Of a stretch of 64,000 nt of DNA, positions 1 to 8,738 are shown piece after piece. Both the position numbers and the translations under genes were made by a program. The stretch's first letter is position 1. Every line of letters begins with the position of its first letter. The DNA is from an uncultured Clostridium sp. (lineage in GTDB: Bacteria; Bacillota; Clostridia; Oscillospirales; Acutalibacteraceae): positions 9,536 to 73,535 of the forward strand of contig CAKUYY010000004.1 in the NCBI GenBank assembly GCA_934717555.1, written 5' to 3'. The notes under the pieces are model-generated. The model worked only from the letters and a program-made list of their open reading frames with translations. It ran no database searches and had not been told where the DNA came from.

Positions 1-2433
1 AGCAAGGAAATTGTAGACCTGTTGCAGAAACACTTTGGAGAAGTAAAGAAACATATGACAGCCTTAAATGAGGAAGAACTGGATGTCATTTTTGAACATT
101 ATACACAGGCCCGTGAGGTAGAAAGCTTTAATCAATATTTTGCACAGAAAGAGCAGAAAGCTTCCGAACAGGATCAACAGCCCGCCCAGGAAGCTCCCGC
201 CAAAAAGCCGGAAAAGAAAGAGCCCAAAAAGGCAGCGCAACCTGTAAAAAAACAGGAGAAACCTGCCGCTCAGAAACAAAACGTTGAACAGAAGAACCAG
301 AATAATAAGCGCCGCCCGGCTGCACAGGGAAAGAATGCCCAAGGTGGGCAAGCGCAGCAAAAACCGGCAGCCCAGAAAAAAGCGGCGACTGCCCCTCAGC
401 AGCGGCCTGCAGCGCCTGTACAGAATAACGCGCCGGAAAATGAATCCAATGTGGTGACCAAACCGGCAGGCCGGATTATCAACACGCGTTCTACCAATGT
501 AAATATTGATAAGTACAATGAAAAATACGACCGGCTGGCCTCTGAAAAAGTGAAGGTAGATAATACCGTACAGAAGCAGAAGATTACCCAGCGTTCTCAG
601 CAGAGGGGAAAACCCCGCAATTCCAGGAAAGAAACGGAAGCGGAACGCCTGCGCCGTATTGCCATGGAACGCAAGGCCAAACCTATTACGGTGTCGATTC
701 CGGATGAAATCACTGTGGGAGAGCTGGCTCTGCGTTTGAAAGCTACGGCTGCGGAGGTCATCAAAAAGCTGATGATGATGGGGTCCATGTGTACGGTAAA
801 CGATGTCATTGACTTTGATACCGCTTCCCTGGTAGCCATGGAATTCCATGCCAAAGTAGAAAAAGAAGTGGTTGTCACCATTGAGGACCGCATCATTGAC
901 GACAGTGAGGACGAAGATGATAACCTGGTTCCCAGAGCGCCGGTAGTGGTGGTCATGGGTCACGTTGACCATGGCAAGACCTCTCTGCTGGATGCTATCC
1001 GCCACGCCAATGTCACAGCGGGAGAAGCCGGCGGAATTACACAGCATATCGGTGCTTACCGGGTGTCCATCAATGACAGGGAGATTACGTTCCTGGATAC
1101 CCCCGGCCATGAAGCGTTTACCACCATGCGTGCCAGAGGCGCCCAGGTGACAGACATTGCAATCCTGGTGGTTGCGGCGGACGATGGTATTATGCCTCAG
1201 ACGGTGGAGGCCATCAACCATGCGAAAGCCGCGGGGGTTTCAGTGGTGGTGGCCATCAATAAGATGGATAAACCGGCCGCTGATCCCGACCGTGTGAAAC
1301 AACAGCTCACCGAATACGAATTGGTTCCGGAAGAATGGGGCGGAGATACCCCTTGCATCCCGGTATCCGCCGTTACCAAGAAAGGGATCGACGACCTTCT
1401 GGAAATGGTGCTCCTGATCGCGGATATGAAAGAGCTCAAGGCAAACCCAGACCGCGCGGGAAAAGGTACTGTGATAGAGGCGCGCCTGGATAAAGGGCGT
1501 GGTCCTATCGCTACGGTGCTGGTTCAGAATGGTACGTTAAAAGTTGGGGATATTATTGTTGCGGGTACTTCTGTAGGCCGTGTACGCGCGATGATGAATG
1601 ACCGGGGAGAGCGCGTCAAGTCGGCGGGTCCTTCTGTTCCAGTAGAGATCACCGGCCTGGATGATGTTCCCACCGGAGGAGATACCTTTAACTGTGTATC
1701 CGACGAGCGCCTGGCGCGTGAATTGGTGGAACAGCGCCGTAATAAGATTAAGGAAGAGCAGTTCAACTCTCAGACCAAGATTACACTGGATAACCTATTT
1801 GACCAGATGCAGCAGGGAGAGATGAAGGAACTGAAGATCATTGTGAAAGCGGATGTACAGGGTTCTGTGGAGGCGGTTCGCCAATCCCTGCTGAAGCTGA
1901 CCAATGATGAGGTGCGCGTCAATGTTATCCATGGGGGCGTAGGCGCCATCAACGAATCCGACGTCATGCTGGCCAACGCGTCCAACGCCATTATTGTAGG
2001 ATTTAATGTGCGTCCCGATCCGGTAGCCGCGGAAAATGCGGAGCGCGACGGGGTGGATATGCGCCTGTACCGCGTAATTTATGATTGCATTGAAGAGATT
2101 GAATCCGCTATGAAGGGTATGCTGGCGCCTAAATACCGCGAAAACCTGCTGGGGCGTGTGGAATGCCGCCAGGTATATAAGATCAGCAATGTGGGGGTAA
2201 TCGCTGGTTCCTACGTGCTAAACGGAAAGGTAACCCGCAACGCCCAGATCCGCGTGGTGCGCGACGGTATCGTCATTGCGGAAGACAAGATGTCCTCTTT
2301 GCGCCGCTTTAAAGACGATGTCAAAGAAGTGGCCCAGGGCTACGAGTGCGGTATCGGGTTGGAGAAATTCAACGATATCAAGGAAGGCGATATTTTTGAA
2401 GCCTTCGTGATGGAAGAATACAGAGAAGATTAA
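1..2433 (+). CDS. infB: Translation initiation factor IF-2 (5' end outside window)
   Basis: GTPase that brings fMet-tRNA to the 30S subunit and promotes subunit joining. The reading frame is open from base 1 (SKEIVDLLQK...), which is internal IF-2 N-domain sequence, so the true start lies upstream. About 810 residues are visible. A long low-complexity linker rich in Lys, Ala, Gln and Pro covers roughly residues 45-200. The IF2 N2-like segment follows, then the GTPase core: G1 GHVDHGKT at bases 958-981, G3 DTPGHE near 1099, G4 NKMD at 1258-1269. The C-terminal beta-barrel and fMet-tRNA domains are complete. It heads the conserved infB-rbfA-nrnA-truB-ribF order. Confidence 0.97.
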   Translation, partial: SKEIVDLLQKHFGEVKKHMTALNEEELDVIFEHYTQAREVESFNQYFAQKEQKASEQDQQPAQEAPAKKPEKKEPKKAAQPVKKQEKPAAQKQNVEQKNQNNKRRPAAQGKNAQGGQAQQKPAAQKKAATAPQQRPAAPVQNNAPENESNVVTKPAGRIINTRSTNVNIDKYNEKYDRLASEKVKVDNTVQKQKITQRSQQRGKPRNSRKETEAERLRRIAMERKAKPITVSIPDEITVGELALRLKATAAEVIKKLMMMGSMCTVNDVIDFDTASLVAMEFHAKVEKEVVVTIEDRIIDDSEDEDDNLVPRAPVVVVMGHVDHGKTSLLDAIRHANVTAGEAGGITQHIGAYRVSINDREITFLDTPGHEAFTTMRARGAQVTDIAILVVAADDGIMPQTVEAINHAKAAGVSVVVAINKMDKPAADPDRVKQQLTEYELVPEEWGGDTPCIPVSAVTKKGIDDLLEMVLLIADMKELKANPDRAGKGTVIEARLDKGRGPIATVLVQNGTLKVGDIIVAGTSVGRVRAMMNDRGERVKSAGPSVPVEITGLDDVPTGGDTFNCVSDERLARELVEQRRNKIKEEQFNSQTKITLDNLFDQMQQGEMKELKIIVKADVQGSVEAVRQSLLKLTNDEVRVNVIHGGVGAINESDVMLANASNAIIVGFNVRPDPVAAENAERDGVDMRLYRVIYDCIEEIESAMKGMLAPKYRENLLGRVECRQVYKISNVGVIAGSYVLNGKVTRNAQIRVVRDGIVIAEDKMSSLRRFKDDVKEVAQGYECGIGLEKFNDIKEGDIFEAFVMEEYRED

Positions 2434-2439
2434 ACAGAG

Positions 2440-2473
2440 CTTTCCGGTATTTCGGAAATGGAATACCGGAAAG
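2440..2473 (+). terminator. 12-bp hairpin downstream of infB
   Basis: CTTTCCGGTATT (2440-2451) pairs perfectly with AATACCGGAAAG (2462-2473) around a 10-base loop. There is no T-run directly after it. A second imperfect hairpin (about 2489-2531, arms CAGGAAGGGAA and TTCCCTTTCTG, then CTTTT) follows. Together they could stop part of the transcription or set an mRNA processing point before rbfA. Confidence 0.4.
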
Positions 2474-2554
2474 GTTGCCAGAGAAAAACAGGAAGGGAAA
2501 GGGGCGCAAAGCCGCTGTTCCCTTTCTGCTTTTCCATATTATCGGAGGTTAAAA

Positions 2555-2917
2555 ATGGCTAGTCATCGTATTGACCGGACAACGGAAGATATTAAGCGGG
2601 AACTCACCGCAATTTTTCGGGAATTAAAAGACCCTCGTGTGCAGGGGATCCTGCTCAGCGTGGTGAGGGTAGAAGTTACCAGCGACCTGTCTTATTGTAA
2701 GATTTATGTCAGCGCTATGGAAGGATTGGAAAAGGCGAAAAATGCCGTTCAGGGTCTGAAATCCGCCGCAGGATTTATTCGCCATGAACTCGGCAGCCGC
2801 CTGAGCCTGCGCCATGTTCCAGCCCTCCAATTTTTGGCCACGGATTCCATTGAATACAGCGCCAATATTTCCAGGATGCTTCACGATTTAAGGAGTGAGG
2901 AAGAAGATGGAGAATAA
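2555..2917 (+). CDS. rbfA: Ribosome-binding factor A
   Basis: Small KH-fold protein that matures the 5' end of 16S rRNA in the 30S subunit. Its 120 residues match the family length. The N-terminus (ASHRIDRTTEDIKRELTAIF) and the segment around DPRVQGILLSVVRVEVTSDL are typical of RbfA. A clear Shine-Dalgarno GGAGG at 2544-2548 sits 6 bases before the ATG. The gene lies 121 bp after infB, longer than usual for this operon because of the hairpins in between, and its 3' end overlaps nrnA by 11 bases. Confidence 0.96.
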   Translation: MASHRIDRTTEDIKRELTAIFRELKDPRVQGILLSVVRVEVTSDLSYCKIYVSAMEGLEKAKNAVQGLKSAAGFIRHELGSRLSLRHVPALQFLATDSIEYSANISRMLHDLRSEEEDGE

Positions 2918-3863
2918 TCTCAAGCAGGCGGCCGCTTTTTTTCAAGGGGCGGATGATTTTTATATTCTTTCCCACCAATATCCCGACGGGGATACCCTCG
3001 GTTCCGCGGCCGCTTTATGCCGTGCGCTGAGAAAGATGGGGAAGCGGGCGCAGATGTACTGTCACGACGCCGTCCCGGAAAAGTTCCAATACCTGGTGGA
3101 AGGGTTGGAGAAACAATGTTTTGAGCCTCAGGCGATTGTAGCGGTAGATGTGGCGGATACGCAGCTTTTGGGAAAAAGTATGATGAAATACGCCGACAGG
3201 ATCAACTGGTGCATCGATCATCATGGCTCCAATACACATTACGCGGCCCATTGGGTGGTGGACCCTACCGCGGGAGCTACCGCGGAAATGATCTGCCGGC
3301 TGATCCAGGAAATGCAAGTGGAGATAGATCCCGAAATAGCGGGGTGCATTTATACAGGGATTACCACCGATACCGGCTGTTTCCGTTATACCAATGCAAC
3401 CCCTGCCACTTATCGCATCGCGGCAGATATGATGGAACTGGGGGCGCCCGCCGCTGATATCAACCGGATCATGTTTGATACCAAATCAAGGGTCCGTATG
3501 GAGCTGGAACGCCGGGTGCTGGATACGATGGCATTTTACTGTCATGATAAATGCGCGGTAATCTCTGTGACCCGCCAAATGATGCGGGAATCCGGCGGGA
3601 CAGACGAAGATATGGATGGAATTGCATCCCTGCCAAGACAGGTGGAAGGGGTACTGGTAGGCGTTACGATACGGGAAAAAGAGGACGGTTCCTTTAAAAT
3701 ATCCATGCGTACCAACAACGGGGTCAACGCTTCCCAGATTTGCGCCCGGTTTGGCGGCGGCGGCCATCCGGCGGCGGCAGGATGTACCATACAGGGAAGC
3801 CTGGAGGAAGTGCGTGACCAAATTGTGCGGGCTATTGAGGATGTTCTGGGGGAAACGGTATGA
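2907..3863 (+). CDS. nrnA: DHH-family bifunctional oligoribonuclease/pAp phosphatase
   Basis: Manganese-dependent phosphoesterase that degrades very short RNAs and 3'-phosphoadenosine 5'-phosphate. Of 318 residues, the N-terminal DHH domain shows SHQYPDGDTLGS (motif I), VAVDVADT and the signature CIDHHGSN. The C-terminal DHHA1 domain ends with the substrate loop GGGGHPAAAG. I chose ATG 2907 over an in-frame GTG at 2895 because GAGG at 2897-2900 is then correctly spaced. It overlaps rbfA upstream, and its TGA overlaps the truB ATG by 4 bases, so translational coupling is likely. Confidence 0.92.
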   Translation: MENNLKQAAAFFQGADDFYILSHQYPDGDTLGSAAALCRALRKMGKRAQMYCHDAVPEKFQYLVEGLEKQCFEPQAIVAVDVADTQLLGKSMMKYADRINWCIDHHGSNTHYAAHWVVDPTAGATAEMICRLIQEMQVEIDPEIAGCIYTGITTDTGCFRYTNATPATYRIAADMMELGAPAADINRIMFDTKSRVRMELERRVLDTMAFYCHDKCAVISVTRQMMRESGGTDEDMDGIASLPRQVEGVLVGVTIREKEDGSFKISMRTNNGVNASQICARFGGGGHPAAAGCTIQGSLEEVRDQIVRAIEDVLGETV

Positions 3864-4780
3864 ATGGGGTTCTGGTAATTGACAAGCCCCAAGATCACAC
3901 TTCTTTTGATATCGTAGCGATTGTACGCCGGCTTGCCAGACAGAAAAAAGTGGGACATACAGGGACACTGGACCCTATGGCTACCGGGGTACTCCCGCTG
4001 CTGCTGGGTACGGCGACCAGGGCGCAGTCCCTGGTTCCCGATACCGACAAAGAATATCTGGCTGGGTTTCAACTGGGAATCGTCACAGATACCCAGGACA
4101 GCACAGGGACTGTGCTCAGCAGGCGGGAGGCGCAGGTGGACAGGCAGAGGCTGGAAGAGGCTTTGTGCCAATTTAAAGGGGATATTTTACAGGTCCCTCC
4201 CATGTATTCGGCCGTGCAGAAGGACGGGGTGCGCCTGTACGATTTGGCCCGGAAAGGGATTGTTGTGGAGCGGGAGGCCCGCCCAATTCGTATCCATCAG
4301 CTAACCCTTCTGGATTATCAGCCGGAAACCGCAACCGGCACGATGAGGATACATTGTTCCAAGGGTACTTATATCCGCACACTATGCCATGATGTGGGGG
4401 AAATGCTGGGCTGCGGGGGCGTGATGACCTCGCTGCGGCGTACAATAGCATGTGGTTTTTCCCTGGGGGACAGCGTTTCCCTGGAAGAGGCCAAAGTTTT
4501 GGCGGAAGAGGGAAACCTAGAAAAATATCTTCGTTCGACAGAAGGGCTGTTCCAAGGGTATCCTTTGGTGAAGGTGACGGGAAAACAGGCCAACCGATTC
4601 AAAAACGGCGGAGGCCTGATGCTGAGCAGGACGGGCGTTTTACAGCCTTATCAGGATGGAAGCCTTTATCGGGTACAGGACCCGGATCAAGAATTTCTGG
4701 GTCTGGGAGAGGTATCCTTGGAAAAGCAGGAATTATTGGTAAAAAAATTATTTTGTATGGAAACGAACCAGTCGAAATAG
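3860..4780 (+). CDS. truB: tRNA pseudouridine(55) synthase
   Basis: Converts U55 of the T-loop of tRNAs to pseudouridine. The protein has 306 residues. The N-terminus NGVLVIDKPQDHTSFDIV and the catalytic motif GHTGTLDPMATG, with the nucleophilic Asp in TLDP, are clear. Further family motifs follow (QVPPMYSAVQKDGVRLY, CSKGTYIRTLCHDVGE). The C-terminal part is PUA-like. Translation is probably coupled to nrnA through the ATGA overlap. The next gene, ribF, begins only after a 268-bp gap, unusual within this otherwise tight operon. Confidence 0.96.
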   Translation: MNGVLVIDKPQDHTSFDIVAIVRRLARQKKVGHTGTLDPMATGVLPLLLGTATRAQSLVPDTDKEYLAGFQLGIVTDTQDSTGTVLSRREAQVDRQRLEEALCQFKGDILQVPPMYSAVQKDGVRLYDLARKGIVVEREARPIRIHQLTLLDYQPETATGTMRIHCSKGTYIRTLCHDVGEMLGCGGVMTSLRRTIACGFSLGDSVSLEEAKVLAEEGNLEKYLRSTEGLFQGYPLVKVTGKQANRFKNGGGLMLSRTGVLQPYQDGSLYRVQDPDQEFLGLGEVSLEKQELLVKKLFCMETNQSK

Positions 4781-5048
4781 TCGGTTCGGGTATAATTGAT
4801 AGAACAATATTATCAAGAAAAAAGGCAACAGTAAAGTTTTGTGCAAGCATTTTAGAGGCTTGCGGGGTGTCTGTCGAAAGGAAGATATCCGGCGGGGTGT
4901 TTGGCCGAGAGAAATCCGACTCAGGCCATTCCCATTTTCTGTTGGATTGCGGTCGTTCGTCAAGGACAAATTCTTTTTTATTATCTGCAATCGGAATAAT
5001 GTTTTAGGTTGGTTTGAAATTAAGAAAAGCGGGGAGGCCGTGCTGTCA

Positions 5049-5972
5049 ATGATACAATATGAAGAGCTGTGCCCGTCATCCTGTCCTACTGCGGTGGCGC
5101 TGGGCTTTTTTGACGGACTTCATCGGGGGCATACGGCCGTAATAGGGCAGGCGGTCCAGGAAAAACAGAATGGATTGATGCCAGTGGTATTTACTTTTCC
5201 GGATAGCCCTCAGAGGGAATTGTCCGGCAGCGGGGCGCCTAGGCTGTTGGTATTGCCGGAAAGGGCCAGGCTGCTGGAAAAAATGGGTGTGGAATATCTC
5301 TATCAGATTCCTTTTTCCCGGATGATGGATATAAGTCCGGAAGAATTTGTTTCTCATATTTTACGGGATATCTTAAAAGCTCAAAAGGTATTCTGCGGAT
5401 TCAATTATCATTTTGGAAAAGGCGGAAGGGCGGACAGCCGCGACTTAAAAAGGCTTTGCAGGCGAGAGGGGATAGAAACGGTTTCCCTGGAACCTGTGCT
5501 GGAACAGGGGACCCCGGTCAGTTCCACACGTATCCGCAATATGGTGGAGACAGGAGACATTGAAAGCGCTAACAGAATGTTAGGCCGCCCTTTCTTTTAT
5601 GAGGGAGAAGTGATAAATGGCAGAAAATTGGGCAGGCTGCTGGGAACCCCTACCCTGAACCAGCTTTTCCCGGAAGGCTTTATTCTGCCCCGTTTCGGCG
5701 TATATGCGGCCTTAGTTTCCTGTGATGGTTGGACGACCAGCGGTGTTACCAACATCGGCGTAAAACCCACGGTTGGATCTCCTGACCCTTTATCGGAGAC
5801 GTGGATGCCGGACTATCGGGGAAAGGAACTGTATGGTGAAAGGGTCAAGATACAGTTGCTGCGCTTTTTACGTCCAGAAAAAAAGTTTGAGGATCTGGAG
5901 CAGTTACGACAGGCAATTCTATCTGATGGAGAACGGGCCCGGGAAATTTGCCGCGGCTATTTGCAGGATTAG
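5049..5972 (+). CDS. ribF: Bifunctional riboflavin kinase/FAD synthetase
   Basis: Makes FMN from riboflavin and FAD from FMN. The N-terminal nucleotidyltransferase domain contains VALGFFDGLHRGH (HxGH-like motif), the NYHFGKGG region and the TPVSSTRIRN segment. The C-terminal flavokinase domain contains GRPFFYEGEVINGRKLGRLLG and ends near residue 307, normal for RibF. The frame is open far upstream but that translation resembles nothing. ATG 5049, 11 bases after GGGGAGG (5031-5037), gives the expected N-terminus; GTG 5040 is too close to the Shine-Dalgarno. No FMN riboswitch is visible upstream. Confidence 0.93.
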   Translation: MIQYEELCPSSCPTAVALGFFDGLHRGHTAVIGQAVQEKQNGLMPVVFTFPDSPQRELSGSGAPRLLVLPERARLLEKMGVEYLYQIPFSRMMDISPEEFVSHILRDILKAQKVFCGFNYHFGKGGRADSRDLKRLCRREGIETVSLEPVLEQGTPVSSTRIRNMVETGDIESANRMLGRPFFYEGEVINGRKLGRLLGTPTLNQLFPEGFILPRFGVYAALVSCDGWTTSGVTNIGVKPTVGSPDPLSETWMPDYRGKELYGERVKIQLLRFLRPEKKFEDLEQLRQAILSDGERAREICRGYLQD

Positions 5973-6028
5973 GAAAAAGTATGAACCGGAAGTAGATTAG
6001 GAAAGCAAAATAGAGAGAATCTAATTAA

Positions 6029-6067
6029 AAAAAGAGCTGCCTTATGAAAAAATAAGGCAGCTCTTTT
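6029..6067. terminator. Bidirectional terminator between ribF and alr
   Basis: AAAGAGCTGCCTTAT at 6031-6045 pairs perfectly with ATAAGGCAGCTCTTT (6052-6066), flanked by A-runs on the left and T-runs on the right. It can stop both the rightward ribF operon and the leftward alr transcript. Confidence 0.9.
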
Positions 6068-6079
6068 TCAATACAACTT

Positions 6080-7267
6080 TTAGGGACAGATATAATCCAA
6101 TTCCCCGACGATTTGCCCGTTTTGGTAATAGATACGGGGGACGCGTTTTCCAATAAGACATACGGTTTCGTAATTGATGGTATCGCAAAGGGAAGAGAGT
6201 TCCTCTACAGGGATACAGGCCCCCTGATCCGTACCGAACACGGTAACGGCATCTCCTTCCTGAATACCATCGATGGAGGATACGTCCAGCATCAGCTGAT
6301 CCATACAAATGCGGCCGATAATGGGGACCCGCTTGCCATGCACCAGCATTTCCGCCCGGCTGGAAAGATTGCGGGAATACCCGTCGGCGTACCCGATAGG
6401 TACTGTAGCAATTTTAGTGGAAGCCTGAGTGTGATAGGTACATCCATAACTGACCGCCGTGCCGGGGTTAACTGTTTTTAACATGGAAACCACGGATTTC
6501 AGCTGCATGGCGGGACGCAGGTCAATATGCCGGCGAATTTTAGTGGAAGGGAAGAGCCCGTATAAAATAACGCCGCACCGCACCATATCCAGGCTCATCT
6601 GGGGATAGTCCAAAACAGCGCCGCTGTTGCAGCAATGACGCAGTGGAATGGAAACACCGCGGCGTTTCAACTCTTCCACGACAGACATAAAACAACGGAA
6701 TTGACGCAGCGTACAGGCTTCTCCGTCTTCCGCCTCATCAGCTACGGCGAAATGCGTAAAAATACCTTCAGGGACGAAAGCGTCCATATTGGCGATCCGC
6801 TGGGCGGTATCAGCAGCTATTGCGCACTGCTCCTCTGTTTGGCATATCAATCCGATACGGCTCATCCCGGTATCCAGCTTGATATGGATTTTTACGGTTA
6901 CGCCGCTGTTTTTGGCGTGATAAGCGAGGTGCTGGGCGTATTCTTCGGAAAATACAGCCTGGGAAATGTCATGTTCGCTCAATTGCTTTGCCATTTCCAC
7001 CGGGGTATATCCTAAAATCAGAATGGGGGTGCGAATACCGGAATTTCGCAGCTGAAGGGCTTCAGCGAAATTGGAAACGGCAAACCAGTCGGCGCCGAGC
7101 TTTTCATATTCCCGGGCGATCCATTGGGCCCCGTGCCCATAGGCGTCCGCCTTGATGACACACATCATTTTACTTTTTTCTGGGATACACGCCCGGATGG
7201 CATGATAGTTATGGGCGATGGCATCCAGATCAATTTCCGCCCAGGTACGCTTTAAAAAGGAATTCAT
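6080..7267 (-). CDS. alr: Alanine racemase
   Basis: PLP enzyme that interconverts L- and D-alanine for peptidoglycan. Of 395 residues, the PLP lysine lies in MMCVIKADAYGHGA near the N-terminus. The second catalytic base, Tyr, lies in VSYGCTYHT, and the C-terminal beta-domain has PIIGRICMDQLMLDVS. I chose ATG 7267 with Shine-Dalgarno GAGGGG (complement of 7273-7278). A TTG 12 codons upstream has no ribosome site. A good promoter lies just upstream (7316-7344). It is convergent with ribF and transcribed alone. Confidence 0.96.
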   Translation of the reverse strand: MNSFLKRTWAEIDLDAIAHNYHAIRACIPEKSKMMCVIKADAYGHGAQWIAREYEKLGADWFAVSNFAEALQLRNSGIRTPILILGYTPVEMAKQLSEHDISQAVFSEEYAQHLAYHAKNSGVTVKIHIKLDTGMSRIGLICQTEEQCAIAADTAQRIANMDAFVPEGIFTHFAVADEAEDGEACTLRQFRCFMSVVEELKRRGVSIPLRHCCNSGAVLDYPQMSLDMVRCGVILYGLFPSTKIRRHIDLRPAMQLKSVVSMLKTVNPGTAVSYGCTYHTQASTKIATVPIGYADGYSRNLSSRAEMLVHGKRVPIIGRICMDQLMLDVSSIDGIQEGDAVTVFGTDQGACIPVEELSSLCDTINYETVCLIGKRVPRIYYQNGQIVGELDYICP

Positions 7268-7315
7268 GTTTGCCCCTCGATTCTGCTGGAATAATTTAGA
7301 CAAGTGTAATTATTT

Positions 7316-7344
7316 ATTATAGTACCAGCTTTTCTATTCGTCAA
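7316..7344 (-). promoter_or_regulatory. Sigma-A type promoter of alr
   Basis: On the minus strand TTGACG (complement of 7339-7344) and TATAAT (complement of 7316-7321) are 17 bp apart, close to consensus and about 50 bp before the alr start. Confidence 0.8.
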
Positions 7345-7375
7345 CCGAGATGAAACGGAAAAAATACGACAACAA

Positions 7376-7420
7376 ATTTCTATCATCTTTGCAGGCAATC
7401 ATGCATATAATGATAGAAAT
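7376..7420 (+). promoter_or_regulatory. 11-bp inverted repeat around the -10 region of the small-peptide gene
   Basis: ATTTCTATCAT (7376-7386) and ATGATAGAAAT (7410-7420) form a perfect inverted repeat, and a TATAAT (7406-7411) overlaps the right arm. It could be an operator or a leader hairpin for the peptide gene starting at 7445. No good -35 box is visible. Confidence 0.5.
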
Positions 7421-7444
7421 GTTTCTGCAAAGGAGGTGGGAAAC

Positions 7445-7561
7445 GTGTTGTTATGGAAGGAAAACATGCGCTTAGCGGAACATGAAGAGACCAGCTCAGA
7501 CGTTGGAGATCTGGACGACTTTATTTTCAGCGGAGAGGAATGGCATATCAGCGAGCGTTAA
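7445..7561 (+). CDS. 38-residue acidic orphan peptide
   Basis: I do not recognise this product. A very strong Shine-Dalgarno (AAGGAGGTGGG, 7430-7440) sits just before GTG 7445. The frame codes for 38 residues, rich in Glu and Asp, with two Trp, no Cys and no membrane segment or signal peptide; it ends EEWHISER. It forms its own small unit: an inverted repeat with TATAAT upstream and a compound hairpin with T-run directly downstream. The ribosome site and isolated layout argue for real expression. A role as leader peptide, regulator or secreted signal cannot be told from sequence. Confidence 0.55.
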   Translation: MLLWKENMRLAEHEETSSDVGDLDDFIFSGEEWHISER

Positions 7562-7576
7562 AGAAACAAAGAAAAA

Positions 7577-7633
7577 CCCACATGCAGGCAAAGTACTCCC
7601 CTTATGGGGAGTGCCAGACATGCGGGCGTTTTT
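7577..7633. terminator. Three-tier bidirectional terminator
   Basis: The core stem CTCCCC/GGGGAG has loop TTAT. Outer pairings are GGCA/TGCC and CCCACATG/CATGCGGG (one mismatch). TTTTT follows on the plus strand and TTTTTCTTT on the minus strand. It serves the 38-residue peptide gene and the convergent membrane-protein gene. Confidence 0.75.
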
Positions 7634-7654
7634 ACTGTATGCTACAGGGGGAAT

Positions 7655-8029
7655 TTATTTCTCCTGTTTTTTGTTTGGGCGAAGGAATAAATTCCAGACT
7701 TCTGCCACCATCGCTATAATCGTAGCGACAAAGAGGCAGATATCTATGGTTTTGTAGACTTCAAAAGCCTGTTCACATTGCTCTACAGTTGGGTGTGAGG
7801 CAAAAACAATAAAAGGAAGCATTTTTTTCAGGGAGTTGCCGGATATCAGATATCCCTGATTCGGGGTAAGGGCGTTGTTTAAAATCATGGTACAAGAGAG
7901 AAAGATAATCAGAAGCAGGATAAGAACCAGGGTTAACAAAGGTTTTTTGGGGCGGTTGACGAGATAAAAAAATAATACAAATAAAATCAAGGTAATGGAG
8001 ATAATAATCAGGATAGGATTAACCAACAT
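7655..8029 (-). CDS. Small three-helix membrane protein of unknown function
   Basis: No recognised family. The 124-residue protein has two adjacent hydrophobic segments near the N-terminus (about residues 5-25 and 32-53) with a short basic NRPKKP turn between them. A polar middle follows, then a third hydrophobic helix (about 95-115) and a basic C-terminus (RPNKKQEK). ATG 8029 is 10-12 bases after AAAGGAGGTGG on the minus strand. It lies about 90 bp downstream of the Nudix gene on the same strand and may be co-transcribed with it. Confidence 0.65.
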   Translation of the reverse strand: MLVNPILIIISITLILFVLFFYLVNRPKKPLLTLVLILLLIIFLSCTMILNNALTPNQGYLISGNSLKKMLPFIVFASHPTVEQCEQAFEVYKTIDICLFVATIIAMVAEVWNLFLRPNKKQEK

Positions 8030-8122
8030 AGAACAAAGTCCACCTCCTTTATCATTCTCGTTTGGCCGGTACAGGATCAAACATAGGAGAGCACAGCTAG
8101 TTAAAATAGGGAAAAGCTTTTC

Positions 8123-8668
8123 TTAGAGAATGCCCCGTTCCAGCAAAGCGGCTGTTTTCAGAATAGCCGTCTGGGATTTGGCGTCAGGAATCTCATTGTT
8201 AAGTACCATAGAAACCGCTTTTTCCAAAGGAATACGCTTTACTTCCAGAAATTCATCTTCATCGGGGTTACAGGCTCCCATACCGCTCACCCGGCAGAAA
8301 TAGAGATGGATAATTTCCCCGCAATAACCGGGAGAAGGATAAAGTTTTCCCAGGGAGATATACCCTTCGCCGGAAGCGCCGGTTTCTTCCTGAAGCTCCC
8401 GCTTTCCGTTTTCCAAAGGGTTGGAACCGGGTTCCAGTTTTCCTGCGGGAAGTTCCCAGATTACTTCAGAATAAGGATAACGGAACTGGCGGACAAACAA
8501 CAATTCTTTCTGGTCGGTGAGGGCTGCAATACAGACCCCGCCCGGATGGTCGACAACTTCCCGCTTGGAAGTTTCCCCGTTGGGCAGTTCCACGGAATCT
8601 ACATGCACTTTTATAATTTTACCATCGTAAATATCAGTTCTATCCAGTTTTTTTTCTGTTAAGTTCAT
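8123..8668 (-). CDS. nudF: Nudix hydrolase, ADP-ribose pyrophosphatase type
   Basis: Likely cleaves ADP-ribose to AMP and ribose 5-phosphate. The 181 residues match the NudF/YqkG group: N-terminal IYDGKIIKVHVDSVELPNG, the VRQFRYPYSEVIWELPAGKLEPG segment, then the Nudix box with RELQEETG intact. The first conserved Glu of the box (Gx5E) is Ser here (GKLEPGS), while the metal-binding REx2EE is kept, so activity is probable. Shine-Dalgarno AGGAGG precedes ATG 8668. It is divergent from the M14 peptidase gene, 70 bp away. Confidence 0.9.
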   Translation of the reverse strand: MNLTEKKLDRTDIYDGKIIKVHVDSVELPNGETSKREVVDHPGGVCIAALTDQKELLFVRQFRYPYSEVIWELPAGKLEPGSNPLENGKRELQEETGASGEGYISLGKLYPSPGYCGEIIHLYFCRVSGMGACNPDEDEFLEVKRIPLEKAVSMVLNNEIPDAKSQTAILKTAALLERGIL

Positions 8669-8738
8669 AAAAAGATCCTCCTGCTTTTCGTACTATTATT
8701 TTCACCCTATGCATATATCATAGGTGTGGGGTGATGAT

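Noticed and set aside
64..1221. 385-codon open frame on the minus strand across infB
   Set aside because: Exactly antisense to conserved IF-2 coding sequence, no ribosome site, no family likeness; a codon-bias shadow.
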